Assembly: GCF_002896875.1 (NCBI RefSeq)
Contig: NZ_CP023278.1
Coordinates: 2,418,001-2,482,000 of the forward strand
Length of the DNA: 64,000 bases
DNA from: Nostoc sp. CENA543
Lineage (GTDB): Bacteria > Cyanobacteriota > Cyanobacteriia > Cyanobacteriales > Nostocaceae
Direction: 5' to 3'
Positions 52,155 through 62,459 of this stretch are shown here, piece by piece (position 1 is the first letter of the stretch; the number at the start of each line of letters is the position of its first letter). Below the pieces are notes generated by a model, which was not told the DNA's origin, searched no databases, and saw only the letters and a list, made by a program, of their open reading frames with translations. The position numbers and the translations under genes are program-made.

Positions 52155-52516
52155 TATTTATCGATTTACTTTGGTGCGGACATTTATTTTACGCTGAATG
52201 GATACGTAGGTATAGCCCATCGGAGGTATCGCTTATACCCATTTTGGATTTTGCGAAAAGTTCTGTAGGCGGGTTTCCCGCCGTAGGAAACTTTTCAAGA
52301 CGGATTTTGGATTTTGGATTAAAAGCCCAGATTCTTAGCCTATTCCAGAATCTCGAAACAATACTACCTATCGCAATTTGGTATTAGATAATAAAACTGG
52401 GATGAGTATGAAAACAGCGATGTCCCCAGTTCCCAATCCCCAATCCCCAATCCCCAGTCCCCATTCCTCATTCCTGTGGCAAAATTTAATAGTCCTTCAA
52501 ACGTAAATTTCCCAGA
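52155..52516. repeat. Spacer with hairpin element and AATACTACCTATC element, copy 2
   Basis: The element 52253-52304 (GCGAAAAGTT ... AACTTTTCAAGAC) is embedded in TTTTGGATT heptamers; 52328-52375 is the GATTCTTAGCC ... AATACTACCTATC element, followed by CCCCAATCC/CCCCAGT heptamers (52420-52470). No gene is present besides the valS upstream region. Confidence 0.7.
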
Positions 52517-55500
52517 ATGACCGCAACTATACCGAATCTTCCCAGTTTGTATGACCCTTTTTCTACTGAAGCGAAGTGGCAAAAATTCTGGGAAGACAAC
52601 CAAGTCTACAAAGCTGACCCTAATCACGGTGGTGAACCTTATTGCGTCGTAATTCCACCGCCAAACGTTACTGGTAGTCTGCACATGGGTCACGCCTTTG
52701 AGAGTGCGTTGATTGATGCGCTAGTACGTTACCACCGGATGCAGGGACGGAATACCCTGTGGCTACCGGGAACTGACCACGCTAGTATTGCTGTCCACAC
52801 GATTCTAGAAAAACAACTCAAAGCTGAGGGGAAAACTCGCTACGAGTTGGGACGTGAGGAATTTCTAGAACGTGCTTGGAAATGGAAGGCGGAATCAGGG
52901 GGAACAATTGTCAATCAGCTACGCCGTTTGGGTGTGTCGGTAGACTGGTCACGGGAGAGATTTACCCTGGATGAAGGTTTATCGAAAGCTGTGGTAGAAG
53001 CCTTTGTCAGTCTCTACAATGAAGGGTTAATTTATCGCGGTGAATATTTAGTTAACTGGTGTCCGGCTTCGCAGTCGGCGGTGTCTGATGTTGAGGTAGA
53101 AAATAAAGAGGTTGAGGGTAATCTTTGGCATTTCCGCTACCCCCTCAGCGATGGTTCTGGTTATGTAGAAGTGGCGACGACTCGACCAGAAACTATGCTG
53201 GGTGATACAGGTGTAGCTGTAAATCCCCATGATGAAAGATATCAACACCTAATTGGGAAAACTTTAACTCTGCCCATTATGCAACGGGAAATCCCCATCA
53301 TTGGTGATGAGTTAGTAGACCCCAGTTTCGGGACAGGCTGTGTGAAGGTGACTCCCGCCCATGACCCCAACGACTTTGAAATGGGTAAGCGTCACAATCT
53401 ACCGTTTATTAATATTCTGAATAAAGATGGTACTCTCAACGCCAATGCTGGGGAGTTTCAAGGACAAGACCGCTTTGTAGGCAGAAAAAATGTAATTGCA
53501 CGCCTGGAAGCTGACGGTGTATTAGTAAAAGTAGAAGATTATAAGCATACCGTTCCTTATAGCGATCGCGGTAAAGTTCCCATTGAGCCTTTACTCTCTA
53601 CTCAGTGGTTCGTGAAAATTCGCCCAATGGCGGATAAAGCTTTAGACTTCCTCGACCAGAAAAACACCCCCGAATTTGTCCCCCAACGCTGGACAAAGGT
53701 TTATCGTGATTGGTTAGTTAGTCTGAGAGATTGGTGTATTTCTCGCCAATTATGGTGGGGTCATCAAATCCCGGCTTGGTATGCGGTGAGTGAAACCAAC
53801 GGACAAATCACCGATACTACCCCCTTTATTGTCGCCAAATCCACCGACGAAGCTTGGGAGAAAGCTAAAGCCCAATTTGGGGAGAATGTTCAACTGGAAC
53901 AAGACCCAGATGTATTAGATACCTGGTTTTCTTCGGGTTTATGGCCATTTTCCACATTAGGCTGGCCGGAAAAAACCCAAGATTTAGCAACTTACTACCC
54001 CACAACCACCCTAGTTACAGGGTTTGACATCATCTTTTTCTGGGTAGCTAGAATGACTATGATGGCTGGTCATTTTACTGAGACTATGCCATTCCAAACT
54101 GTTTACATTCACGGTTTGGTGAGGGATGAAAATAATAAGAAGATGTCGAAGTCGGCTAACAATGGGATTGACCCACTGTTGCTGATTGATAAATATGGCA
54201 CTGATGCCCTACGTTATACCTTAGTTAAGGAAGTAGCCGGTGCAGGTCAAGATATCCGCTTAGAATATGACCGCAAAAAAGATGAATCATCCTCAGTAGA
54301 AGCTTCCCGCAACTTCGCCAATAAGTTGTGGAACGCCGCGAGATTCGTGATGATGAATCTCGACGGACTGGGGACTGGGGACTTGGGACTGGGTACTGGG
54401 AAATCCCAATCCCTAATCCCCAATCCCCAATCCCTAGAATTGAGCGATCGCTGGATTCTTTCCCGCTATCATCAAGTTATCCAGCAAACCACTAACTACA
54501 TCGATAACTACGGTTTAGGAGAAGCAGCCAAGGGCATATATGAATTCATTTGGGGTGATTTTTGCGACTGGTACATTGAGTTAGTTAAATCCCGACTGCA
54601 AAAAAATGCTGACCCAGCCTCGCGCCGAGTCGCCCAACAAACTTTAGCCTATGTACTCGAAGGGATATTAAAGTTACTACATCCCTTTATGCCCCACATC
54701 ACTGAAGAGATTTGGCAAACTCTCACCCAGCAACCAGCAAATTCTCCGCAAACTTTAGCTTTACAAGCGTATCCCAAAGCCGATACAAGCTTAATTAACC
54801 CCAGCCTAGAAGCACAGTTTGAACTATTAATTGGGACTATCCGCACCATCCGCAACTTACGCGCCGAGGCGGAAGTCAAGCCAGGGGTGAAAGTCACCGC
54901 CAATTTACAGTCTGAAAATCCCCAAGAACGAGAAATTCTCACGGCTGGACAATCTTACATCAAAGATTTAGCCAAGGTAGAGAATTTGACTATCTCTGGA
55001 GAAACCCAACCCCAAACAGTCATCCAGCCACAACCTAAGAGTAGTTGGCGGACAATTGTTTGGCTGATTGTCGGTCTGATATCTTTCAGGTTAGCCATAG
55101 CAGTTGGCAATACTTTAGATAATCTTCCGATTCTGGGAGTTTTCTTTGAAATAGTTGGTATAGGTTATACAGCTTGGTTTGTTGTGACTACCCTATTGTC
55201 AGCGCAAGCTAGACAAAAATTCCTCGCGCAGTTCTTCCCAAGCACCACAGAAAAGACTGCTGTAGCAAAAGAACAACTATCAACCAAAGAAGCAGAAAAA
55301 GCTATTGCAGGCGTAGTTGGGACAGTCCAGGTTGTTATACCTTTAGATGGCGTTGTGGATATAGAAGCCATGCGCGCCAAGCTAGAGAAAAGCCTGAGTA
55401 AAGTGGAAACTGAAGCCCAATCTCTCAAAGGTAGGTTAAGCAACGCCAACTTTGTGGATAAAGCTAGACCAGATGTCGTCCAAGCCGCAAGAGACGCTTT

Positions 55501-55558
55501 AGCTGAAGCCGAAAAACAAGCGGAAATTTTACGCGATCGCTTGCGTGGTTTAGCATAA
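52517..55558 (+). CDS. valS: Valyl-tRNA synthetase with CAAD membrane tail and repeat insert
   Basis: 1013 residues. Class I synthetase: the HIGH-type motif HMGHAF (in [11 protein letters not shown]), an intact editing domain (residues ~200-340) and the KMSKS motif [10 protein letters not shown]. The catalytic and anticodon-binding domains are followed by the CAAD domain (about 830-950), with two membrane helices ([19 protein letters not shown] and [15 protein letters not shown]), then the coiled C-terminus of ValRS (LRDRLRGLA). CAAD-tailed synthetases are known from Anabaena and bind thylakoid membranes. Residues ~615-640 are an STRR insert. Confidence 0.95.
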   Translation: MTATIPNLPSLYDPFSTEAKWQKFWEDNQVYKADPNHGGEPYCVVIPPPNVTGSLHMGHAFESALIDALVRYHRMQGRNTLWLPGTDHASIAVHTILEKQLKAEGKTRYELGREEFLERAWKWKAESGGTIVNQLRRLGVSVDWSRERFTLDEGLSKAVVEAFVSLYNEGLIYRGEYLVNWCPASQSAVSDVEVENKEVEGNLWHFRYPLSDGSGYVEVATTRPETMLGDTGVAVNPHDERYQHLIGKTLTLPIMQREIPIIGDELVDPSFGTGCVKVTPAHDPNDFEMGKRHNLPFINILNKDGTLNANAGEFQGQDRFVGRKNVIARLEADGVLVKVEDYKHTVPYSDRGKVPIEPLLSTQWFVKIRPMADKALDFLDQKNTPEFVPQRWTKVYRDWLVSLRDWCISRQLWWGHQIPAWYAVSETNGQITDTTPFIVAKSTDEAWEKAKAQFGENVQLEQDPDVLDTWFSSGLWPFSTLGWPEKTQDLATYYPTTTLVTGFDIIFFWVARMTMMAGHFTETMPFQTVYIHGLVRDENNKKMSKSANNGIDPLLLIDKYGTDALRYTLVKEVAGAGQDIRLEYDRKKDESSSVEASRNFANKLWNAARFVMMNLDGLGTGDLGLGTGKSQSLIPNPQSLELSDRWILSRYHQVIQQTTNYIDNYGLGEAAKGIYEFIWGDFCDWYIELVKSRLQKNADPASRRVAQQTLAYVLEGILKLLHPFMPHITEEIWQTLTQQPANSPQTLALQAYPKADTSLINPSLEAQFELLIGTIRTIRNLRAEAEVKPGVKVTANLQSENPQEREILTAGQSYIKDLAKVENLTISGETQPQTVIQPQPKSSWRTIVWLIVGLISFRLAIAVGNTLDNLPILGVFFEIVGIGYTAWFVVTTLLSAQARQKFLAQFFPSTTEKTAVAKEQLSTKEAEKAIAGVVGTVQVVIPLDGVVDIEAMRAKLEKSLSKVETEAQSLKGRLSNANFVDKARPDVVQAARDALAEAEKQAEILRDRLRGLA
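54364..54438 (+). repeat. In-frame STRR mosaic insert in valS
   Basis: GGGGACT-type units (GGACTGGGGACTGGGGACTT) are followed by TCCCAATCCCTAATCCCCAA. It encodes [20 protein letters not shown] and some further residues between ARFVMMNLD and LELSDRW, at the join of the catalytic core and the anticodon-binding domain. Confidence 0.85.
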
Positions 55559-55943
55559 ATGTAAGGGTGTAGGGGTATAAGGGTATAGGGGTATAGGGGT
55601 AATAAAAAATACCAATCATATCAATTTTGGATTTTGGATTTTGGATTTTGGATTTTGGATTTTGGATTTTGGATTTTGGATTGAAAACCGGGATTCAGAA
55701 GCTGTTCCAGAAACTCATCACAATACTACCTATCCCAATTAGGTATTAATCATCCCTCACACCCTTACACCCTCACACCAATTCACAAAAACTTGATACA
55801 GGTGCAAAAGCTAAAAAGTAGGCTGATTTTCACTTTCTTAATTTTGAATTTTGCGGAAAGTTGCGTGCGGGGGTTCTCCCCGTTGAGCAAACTTTCCAAG
55901 ACGAATTTTGAATTGGTATTACACCCTTAAAACCCAAAATGCT
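55559..55943. repeat. Composite repeat spacer after valS
   Basis: GTATAGGG units (55565-55602), eight GATTTTG heptamers (55624-55682), the AATACTACCTATC element copy 3 (55690-55735) and the GCGGAAAGTT hairpin element (55853-55904) within AATTTTGAATT sequence. No gene was seen. Confidence 0.8.
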
Positions 55944-56387
55944 ATGCGATATCTTGCCCAAGTACATAAAAACGAATTTTTAGACCAGTATCATCTACGT
56001 CTATTAGCACGCCAAGAAGAAGATTATCTCTGGACAATTATCCCTGAAGAGGCTTTGATTTTACTGGGTAAAAGTCATACCATGAGTGAAAAATTGCTGG
56101 TTTTAGTCGAGCTTTCACCCACGGGTGAAATTGAACGTTTAGAAGATGCTTGTGACTGGGTGCTAAAGTTGGTGCAAACTTATCTTTCTTCAGGTATCAC
56201 TCCAGAATTTTTACAACAAGAGACAGAAAGAGCCGAAGAATGGCGACAATCTCTAACTTTACAAAATCAAGATTTAGCCCGCCGCACACTAGAATTGGAA
56301 GCGCGTCGTGAACAAATTCAAGCCCTAGAAGAAAGTCTAAAACGTGATAGGAACGGTACTCAAAAAGATATCAGTAGTGGTTCCTAA
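55944..56387 (+). CDS. Conserved hypothetical coiled-coil protein
   Basis: 147 residues from the ATG at 55944; a longer ORF start at 55908 would take its first 12 residues from repeat sequence. The N-terminal part (RYLAQVHKNEFLDQYHLRLLARQEED ... EEALILLGKSH) is alpha/beta; the C-terminus from ~95 is a long charged coiled coil (TLQNQDLARRTLELEARREQ). No family recognised. The coiled coil suggests dimerisation or partner binding. Confidence 0.65.
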   Translation: MRYLAQVHKNEFLDQYHLRLLARQEEDYLWTIIPEEALILLGKSHTMSEKLLVLVELSPTGEIERLEDACDWVLKLVQTYLSSGITPEFLQQETERAEEWRQSLTLQNQDLARRTLELEARREQIQALEESLKRDRNGTQKDISSGS

Positions 56388-56638
56388 GTCAGATTAATTT
56401 CTAATACAAAATATAAATTTTGAGTGAGATATAGTAGGGAATAGGGAACAGAAAAGTAGGTAGAACAATTTTGAATTGGGGATTTTGGATGGCGGAACCC
56501 TTTACCCTAACCCTAAATTCAAGGATTCAGGACTCCTTGTCTACACGTAGTATCAGTTGATGGGGGGTTTAAATCTCCAACCGTGTTGAATTTTGACTTG
56601 GTATTAGATGGATTGTTAGCAAAGTCTCATCCTTAATC
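56388..56638. other. Spacer without gene
   Basis: Contains TTTTGAATTGGGGATTTTGG and a short CCCTAACCCTAAA stretch (56503-56517). Nothing else was recognised. Confidence 0.45.
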
Positions 56639-57124
56639 TTAAGAGAGCGATTTTCTTTGCTGAAGTTGGAGTAGTTGATCATAAACCCGTTTTTTCAAGC
56701 CATTATTCCTAGAAATTTCCACAGTAATTTTATTGAATTTCTCAATAGTCAAACCCTTATCTTCAACAATTGCTTGAGAATCTTTACAGTAATTTCTGGC
56801 GACATCTCTAGCTTCTTGATTAGTCAAGCTATTTATACTATCAGGTTCATTACAAACTATTTGCGGAATATTTCCACTACCAATGATTCTTTTAATTTCT
56901 CTAAAAGCTTGTTGACGCACAGGTTCTATCGCCAATAAAGCCTGAGCATAGCTCACAATATCATTGTTACTAACTGAGAGATTTTGTGCCAGAGCTTTTG
57001 TATTCCATGTACTGACGAACAAACTAGTAGCAGTTATCAATCCCAAGAATAAGCTATGAGTTATTCTCTTGTGCAGAATTTTCGGGAAACCCCAATTATT
57101 AATAGACTCCATAAGACCTGACAC
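56639..57124 (-). CDS. DUF4168-like secreted protein
   Basis: 161 residues. A hydrophobic signal segment (SLFLGLITATSLFVSTWNTKALAQ) is followed by a mature part with SVSNNDIVSYAQALLAIEPVRQQA and, at the end, FNKITVEISRNNGLKKRVYDQLLQLQ. This helical pattern, with paired Ala/Tyr/Ile positions, matches the DUF4168 family of exported proteins of unknown function. Two Cys (IVCNEP and NYCKD) could form a disulfide. It stands alone. Confidence 0.72.
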   Translation of the reverse strand: MSGLMESINNWGFPKILHKRITHSLFLGLITATSLFVSTWNTKALAQNLSVSNNDIVSYAQALLAIEPVRQQAFREIKRIIGSGNIPQIVCNEPDSINSLTNQEARDVARNYCKDSQAIVEDKGLTIEKFNKITVEISRNNGLKKRVYDQLLQLQQRKSLS

Positions 57125-57410
57125 AGAACCACGGCAATGATTATTTAAATAACTTTGAATTATTTGAGGGGGAATAAGTTCCAGAAAAATGTAATTACTC
57201 CCATATCAATCTTAGGGAACGGGACACAGGGAACAGGGAATAGGGAAAGAGGGAAAGGAGATGTACTGAGTTTTTTCCCAGATCAAATATGATATTTATA
57301 TTAATTTCATCCTCTTTGATTATTCAGATTGAAAAAAAATTAGATGATCTAAAATGTTTTAGTCTTGATTTGTGATTCCCCAGTCCCCAGTCCCCAATCC
57401 CCAGTCCCCA
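57125..57410. other. Spacer with CCCCAGT heptamers
   Basis: Only GGGAACAGGGAATAGGGAA-type repeats (57218-57250) and a CCCAGTCCCCAGTCCCCAAT run near the holA stop (57376-57410) were seen; no gene. Confidence 0.5.
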
Positions 57411-58397
57411 TTAATGACGCTGACAGACTTGACATAGTTCTATAACTTTAGTTTGCAGCACAGTGATATCTCCAGAGCCTCTTTTAAACATAAACTCTAA
57501 CTCTAGCAGTAGAGGTAAACAAGAGATGAGTTGACGTAAGGATAGAGATTGCACCTCTTTCTGTAAAAAGTAGATGCGGTTAGGATTACCGACTTCAGCC
57601 GCTTTGGCGATCGCTTGGGGATTGCGTTCCCCACTTTCCATCATCAACTTTACCCATAGCCAAGTGCGAAATTGTCCCACCAAGGTAGCGATAATTCTTA
57701 ATTCCGGCTCGGCTGCATTCACCAAATCAGCAACAACAGTTAACGCTTTTACCGTATCACCTGTTCTAATGGCTGCGGCTAGTTGCAAACTATTTTGAGT
57801 AGTATTTCTCACTAACAGCGTCACAGTATCCATATCTACTGGTTGATTACTACCTCCTGCATACAAGCGTAATTTCTCCATTTCATTGTAAAGGAGGCGT
57901 GTATCATTACCTACAGCTTCCGCTAAAACTTCCGCCGCCTTAGCCGTAAGTTTCACTCCCACTGTTTGCGCTGCTTGGTTAACAGCTTGGATGATTAACT
58001 CGGTTTTCCACGGAGGAATTAAGGGAAACTCACGAAAATCAGCGTATTGCTTGAATAACTTCGTCGATTTGAGGCGTTCATCTGGTTTATTTGGTGAAGT
58101 CAATAATAAATGGGAATTATCAGGGATTACTGGTAAAGTCCGCGTTAACTCTGTCAATACATTTTCAGGACACTGCTGACAAATATTAGTATTAACTACC
58201 CAAACTAAACGTCCCCCAGCCCCAAAAGGCGGAGTCATCACTTGATTAAGAGCCGCAATCACCGCATCACTTTGATCTGGGAGGAAAACAGTATAGTTAA
58301 AACTAGTCCACATAGAATCGAGGACGCGATCGCGCAAAGTCGCCACCGCCCTTTCCATCGCAAAATCATCCTCGCCCCAATAAAAGTAAATAGGCAT
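57411..58397 (-). CDS. holA: DNA polymerase III subunit delta
   Basis: 328 residues. N-terminal MPIYFYWGEDDFAMERAV and PFGAGGRLVWV fit the clamp-loader delta; the middle has LLYNEMEKLRLYA and AELRIIATLVGQFRTWLW, and the end LLLELEFMFKRGSGD. It opens the sliding clamp in the clamp-loader complex. Walker A is absent, as usual for delta. Divergent from the 2H phosphoesterase-like gene through an STRR spacer. Confidence 0.93.
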   Translation of the reverse strand: MPIYFYWGEDDFAMERAVATLRDRVLDSMWTSFNYTVFLPDQSDAVIAALNQVMTPPFGAGGRLVWVVNTNICQQCPENVLTELTRTLPVIPDNSHLLLTSPNKPDERLKSTKLFKQYADFREFPLIPPWKTELIIQAVNQAAQTVGVKLTAKAAEVLAEAVGNDTRLLYNEMEKLRLYAGGSNQPVDMDTVTLLVRNTTQNSLQLAAAIRTGDTVKALTVVADLVNAAEPELRIIATLVGQFRTWLWVKLMMESGERNPQAIAKAAEVGNPNRIYFLQKEVQSLSLRQLISCLPLLLELEFMFKRGSGDITVLQTKVIELCQVCQRH

Positions 58398-58544
58398 TGG
58401 TCAATAGTCAATAGTCATTAGTCATTAGTCAAGAGCTTTTCTCCCCTGCTCCCCTGCCCCCTGCCCCCCTGCTTCCCTACACCCCTACTATTTAATTCAA
58501 ATTTTCCCTAAAATCAATCAAGTTAGAGCGCGAGGCAAAGAAGA
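58398..58544. repeat. STRR spacer
   Basis: TAGTCAA/TAGTCAT heptamers (58400-58432) and CCCCTGC units (58441-58475), then a short AT-rich leader. Confidence 0.7.
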
Positions 58545-59333
58545 TTGGACGACAACTACCAAACTTATCTGAATCGGGTAGCAAGGCTGACACTACCGGA
58601 AGCTTATAAATCTCAGGTGCAAAATATTCAGGAATCTTATAAATTTCAGCCATCTGAGGGAACTAGAGTTGCAGTACCTTTTCCTGGTTATACTTTGATT
58701 ACTCCTCCGGCGGCGGAAGATGCGGAAAACTCTGATTTCTACGCTACTTTACAAGGGTATCAACAGGAGATTTTACAATTACCCAGCAATCAAAATCTGA
58801 TTGTCCCCTTACCTGCTGAGAGTTTCCACTTAACCTTAGCAGATTTGATTTGGGACAGTGCCTATCGTCATGCTTGTGAGAAAAATCCTGAGTTTGAATC
58901 ACAATTACAAGCTTGTATTGCCGAAACATTTCAACAATATCAAGAACTCCTGACACAAGTCAGTCAGGCGATCGCGTGGCAAGTGTTAGGAATAGTCCTG
59001 ATGCCTAGAGCTATAGGTGTATGTCTAGTACCTAAAGATGAAAGTTGCTACGAACAGATTGTGATGTTTCGCCGCACCATTTATCAAAATCCCAAATTAA
59101 TCGCCTTGGGAATTGAACAACACTATCACTTTACAGCCCATGTCACTTTGGGTTATTTCGGGGATATCTCACCAGATTTAGACCGGATAAAACTCGCTGA
59201 TGAACTAACTGAGTTAAATAAAAAGTGGATGTTTAACCTGCCACAAATTTCTGTGCGCCGACTAGAACTGAGAAAATTTGACGATATGACCCGTTATTAT
59301 CGGGAATCACATTGGCCTAGTTTAGAGTTTTAA
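58545..59333 (+). CDS. 2H phosphoesterase-like (DUF1868-type) protein
   Basis: 262 residues, apparently with a TTG start at 58545; no ATG fits the conserved beginning (DDNYQTYLNRVARLTLPEAY). Two H-x-T/H-x-S-like motifs mark the 2H fold: ESFHLTLADL and FTAHVTLGYFG. Such enzymes act on 2'-5' or cyclic phosphodiester bonds of RNA or nucleotides. The substrate is unknown. A GTGTGGGGA-type repeat follows the stop (59357-59390). Confidence 0.75.
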   Translation: MDDNYQTYLNRVARLTLPEAYKSQVQNIQESYKFQPSEGTRVAVPFPGYTLITPPAAEDAENSDFYATLQGYQQEILQLPSNQNLIVPLPAESFHLTLADLIWDSAYRHACEKNPEFESQLQACIAETFQQYQELLTQVSQAIAWQVLGIVLMPRAIGVCLVPKDESCYEQIVMFRRTIYQNPKLIALGIEQHYHFTAHVTLGYFGDISPDLDRIKLADELTELNKKWMFNLPQISVRRLELRKFDDMTRYYRESHWPSLEF

Positions 59334-59475
59334 TTGGGAACTGGGGATTGGGAATATGGGGAGTGTGGGGAGTGTGGGGAGTGTGGGGGAAAGATTTCTT
59401 CCCTATCCTCCCGCACCTCCCACCCCTCCCACACTTCCTGCTTGCCCTCTACCCTCTGCCCCCTGCACCCCTGCC

Positions 59476-60252
59476 TCAAATCCGATTCTGATACGCCAAG
59501 TAAACGGCTTCTAAAACAATATCGGGGTGAATTGCTGCTGGTAATTCGTCTATATGCAAAATTTCTTTGACCTGCTGGGATAATTTTAGAGCTAACGCGC
59601 TTCTAGCTTTTGGTGACATAGCTTTACGTCGCTGTAAATATTCCCGAATGACAGCAAAATCATCAGGTAATAATACTGATAAATCCGCAATCTGCATTAA
59701 TTCCTGATGCCAAACTTGAGCTTGTTCGGAAATCATAATTGTTGCTGATGTAGTTGCGGCTTCAGCTTGAATCACAATTGTCCCGGCAGCTAAATCGCCA
59801 AGGCGTTTTTCTTGGCGACTAAACATAATTAAAAAAGCTCCGATAAACATAAACTCATCAAATGGTCGCAGCAGTGCGCGTAGGGCTGCCTGGGGCATTC
59901 CTATGGGTCTTCCATCATCACGAACCACACGAATTTTTGCGGCTTGTTTACCTGGGGTTTGTCCTCGCCATATAGTTTCAAAAAAAACAAAATAACCGGC
60001 GTAAATGACAAAACTGACAATTAATGTAATGGCTATTAACCAGACTCCAACAGCAGAACCAAAAATTTGCGACCAAAAATCAGATAGTTGACCAACAATA
60101 ATCACCCACACAATTAAAAAAGCGGTCAATATTGCTGCTAACACCAAGTAGTCAATTAATAAAGCCCAAGCACGATTTCCAATACCTGCAAGGGTAAATT
60201 CTAACTCTACACTTTCTGGTGTGCGGTACTTAACACGGTTAAACAGGTGCAT
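59476..60252 (-). CDS. RDD family membrane protein
   Basis: 258 residues. RDD signature: GIGNRAWALLIDYLVLAAIL in helix 1 (R, D, D positions: NRAWALLID), FFETIWRGQTPGKQAAKIRVV and AALRALLRPFDEF. Four membrane helices. The C-terminal ~100 residues are cytoplasmic and helical (RSALALKLSQQVKEIL). It lies 21 bp after the next gene, which reads in the same direction. Confidence 0.88.
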   Translation of the reverse strand: MHLFNRVKYRTPESVELEFTLAGIGNRAWALLIDYLVLAAILTAFLIVWVIIVGQLSDFWSQIFGSAVGVWLIAITLIVSFVIYAGYFVFFETIWRGQTPGKQAAKIRVVRDDGRPIGMPQAALRALLRPFDEFMFIGAFLIMFSRQEKRLGDLAAGTIVIQAEAATTSATIMISEQAQVWHQELMQIADLSVLLPDDFAVIREYLQRRKAMSPKARSALALKLSQQVKEILHIDELPAAIHPDIVLEAVYLAYQNRI

Positions 60253-60273
60253 AATTTCAATTCATGCTTGGGG

Positions 60274-61125
60274 TTAAATTTCGCGATCGCGTAGTTTTAA
60301 GCCTAACCCTTCTCGGCGACTCCGCAGATCGTAGTAAATAACGGCTTTGGTGGTATGGATAAATGGCACAATCAACGCTCCACTACCGAAGCTAACAGCC
60401 ATGATCAAGGCAAAATAAATCAGGCTAAATACAGTAGATCCATCTTGAATTAGGGGTGTAAAAATGATTTGCAAAATAGTGGTGAGAATCTGCACCACAA
60501 TCTGCACTGGTGTGGTGACTAAGACACTCACAAAGGAAATTAATAAAATCCGCCAAACGTTGCCTTGGCTTAGTTCCCAACTCCGACTAATTGCTGTTGC
60601 GCCATCAACGTTGTCTTCTACTGCCAAAGGTAAATTTACTAGGTAGAATCTGGTGGAGAGCCATAATACTGCTACTATAGCCACAATTGCGATTACAAAG
60701 GCAATTAAACCCAAAAATATGTAAATAGCAGGATTGTTTTGTGAACCTGTGCCATTAACTATGAGTGCAGCTATTAACCCCAATATACCAAATACTATAA
60801 TTACACCTATTACCATCCCTATACCAATTAGAAACAGTAACAGCATGGCCAATAAAAACTGCCACAAACGCGAATTAACAAAACGTTGTCCAGAGGAGAT
60901 GCTTTCTGGTTGATTAACTAAGTCACCAAAAGCTAAACGGGAAATCAAGGATGTGAGAGCATAAAATTTAGCCCACCCATAAACAGGAACAAACAGCCAC
61001 ACATAAGCTTTGAGTGCTAGTAAATAATAGTCCTTGAGGTGAGCGCGATACAACCGCATTCCTGCACTGACAACATTGCCCACATCTAATGGTTGTATAG
61101 GAGATGAACCAAGATTTCCTGCCAT
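60274..61125 (-). CDS. Multi-helix membrane protein (glycerophosphoryl-diesterase membrane-domain-like)
   Basis: 283 residues with about six membrane helices (AMLLLFLIGIGMVIGVIIVF, FLGLIAFVIAIVAIVAVLWL and others). The segment RFYLVNLPLAVEDNVDGATAISRSWELSQGNVWRIL holds conserved loop features seen in membrane domains of the GdpP/YciC-like group. Function unknown. It is in an apparent pair with the RDD gene, and both are divergent from SpoIIM, a grouping widely seen in bacteria. Confidence 0.75.
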   Translation of the reverse strand: MAGNLGSSPIQPLDVGNVVSAGMRLYRAHLKDYYLLALKAYVWLFVPVYGWAKFYALTSLISRLAFGDLVNQPESISSGQRFVNSRLWQFLLAMLLLFLIGIGMVIGVIIVFGILGLIAALIVNGTGSQNNPAIYIFLGLIAFVIAIVAIVAVLWLSTRFYLVNLPLAVEDNVDGATAISRSWELSQGNVWRILLISFVSVLVTTPVQIVVQILTTILQIIFTPLIQDGSTVFSLIYFALIMAVSFGSGALIVPFIHTTKAVIYYDLRSRREGLGLKLRDREI

Positions 61126-61206
61126 AAAATCAAATTTTCCTGAAAATTACGGGTATGAATTTGAGGCTATCTTAAGGTACGTTAAAAGCTAATATGCCCA
61201 AAATTT

Positions 61207-62172
61207 ATGAATATTCAACGTTGGATTGCACGGCGAGAATCAAATTGGCAGCGTTTAGATGCTTTACTCAGACAATTAGAACGCAAAGGTTTAAAATCCC
61301 TCAAATCTGCGGAAATCAGAGAATTAGCGAGTTTATACCGTTCCGTAGCAGCTGATTTAGCACGCGCCCGTACTCAGCAAGTCAGTAATGTTTTGGTTCA
61401 TAATTTACAATCTTTAACAACCCGTGGTTATTCCCAAATTTATCAAGGTTCTCGACGACAGGAATGGCAAGCCGTATGGGATTTTTATCTTTGGGGTTTT
61501 CCTGCGATTGTGCGGACGACGTTTTCCTATACGCTCACGGCCACAGCGTTGTTTTTTTTGGGCTTAATCGTGGGTTGGTGGTACGCTTGGCAAGACCCGA
61601 CTTTTTTGTCCTTAATTGTGCCAGAAAGCTTAATTTCCCAGGTACGAGATAAAGGTGAATTGTGGATGGGGTCAATTGTCGGCGTTGAACCTTTAGCATC
61701 TAGCGGCATCATGATTAACAATATCAAGGTGTCCTTTGGGGCGGTAGCTGGAGGAATTACAGCCGGGGCTTTCACAACCTACATTATGGTATTTAATGGG
61801 TTATTAATTGGTGCGATCGCCACTTTAGTCGGTCAAAATAATCTAGCCTATCCTTTTTGGGCGTTTGTCTTTCCCCACGGTGCTTTAGAATTACCCGCCA
61901 TCTTCTTTGCCGGTGGGGCTGGGTTACTAATAGCAAAAGCAATTTTATTTCCTGGTCAATATCGTCGGGGTGATGCCTTAAAATTCTACGGTTATCAAGC
62001 AGTACAATTAGTATTTGGCATTGTGCCGATGTTAGTAATTGCCGGAATTATTGAAGGCTTTTTCTCTCCTAATCCTATAATTCCCGACCCGTTTAAGTAT
62101 CTATTCGGTTTAGGATTATTCATAATTCTAGTCATATATTGTAACCGCAAACGTACATCAGCCAATAGTTAG
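61207..62172 (+). CDS. SpoIIM-like (stage II sporulation protein M family) membrane protein
   Basis: 321 residues. The cytoplasmic start (RRESNWQRLDALLRQLERKG, SAEIRELASLYRSVAADLARAR) is followed by five membrane helices, with the SpoIIM hallmark FGAVAGGITAGAFTTYIMVFNGLLIG-type segment (shown in part as GAFTTYIMVFNG) and FVFPHGALELPAIFFAGGAG. In Bacillus SpoIIM works in engulfment; the cyanobacterial version has no sporulation role and probably acts in envelope or membrane protein processing with the RDD partner. Confidence 0.9.
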   Translation: MNIQRWIARRESNWQRLDALLRQLERKGLKSLKSAEIRELASLYRSVAADLARARTQQVSNVLVHNLQSLTTRGYSQIYQGSRRQEWQAVWDFYLWGFPAIVRTTFSYTLTATALFFLGLIVGWWYAWQDPTFLSLIVPESLISQVRDKGELWMGSIVGVEPLASSGIMINNIKVSFGAVAGGITAGAFTTYIMVFNGLLIGAIATLVGQNNLAYPFWAFVFPHGALELPAIFFAGGAGLLIAKAILFPGQYRRGDALKFYGYQAVQLVFGIVPMLVIAGIIEGFFSPNPIIPDPFKYLFGLGLFIILVIYCNRKRTSANS

Positions 62173-62459
62173 AAATTTTTCCAAATTTCTTTTACCTTTT
62201 ACCTTTTAACTTTTGCCTTTCCATGTACGGTTATTGCTATCTATAACGTTCATGAAACCGAACCTCCAGCTATTTTATAGTGATCTAGTGTGGTAGTGAG
62301 GAAGCTTAAAAAAAGCTTTACAACACAGAACACTGAACCATAAATATACTGCTGTGCATTCAGTAAACAAGCTTAAAATTATACCAATTTCAAGATTTTG
62401 AATTTTGAATTGGCATGAGGCTTCCTAATACTAGGTAGTGCATTTTCAGAGGTGATATT
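62173..62459. other. Spacer upstream of hsp20
   Basis: AAGCTTAAAAAAAGCTT (62301-62317) is a small palindrome. TATACCAATT and ATTTTGAATTGG repeat ends lie at 62380-62413. The hsp20 start is preceded by AGAGGTG. No gene was seen, and no CIRCE element was found. Confidence 0.55.

Noticed and set aside
59334-59570. 78-codon plus-strand ORF (Cys/Gly/Glu repeats) after the 2H phosphoesterase gene
   Set aside because: Its Gly-Glu-Cys-rich sequence comes from a GAGTGTGGG tandem repeat and a C-rich STRR, and it overlaps the RDD gene end.
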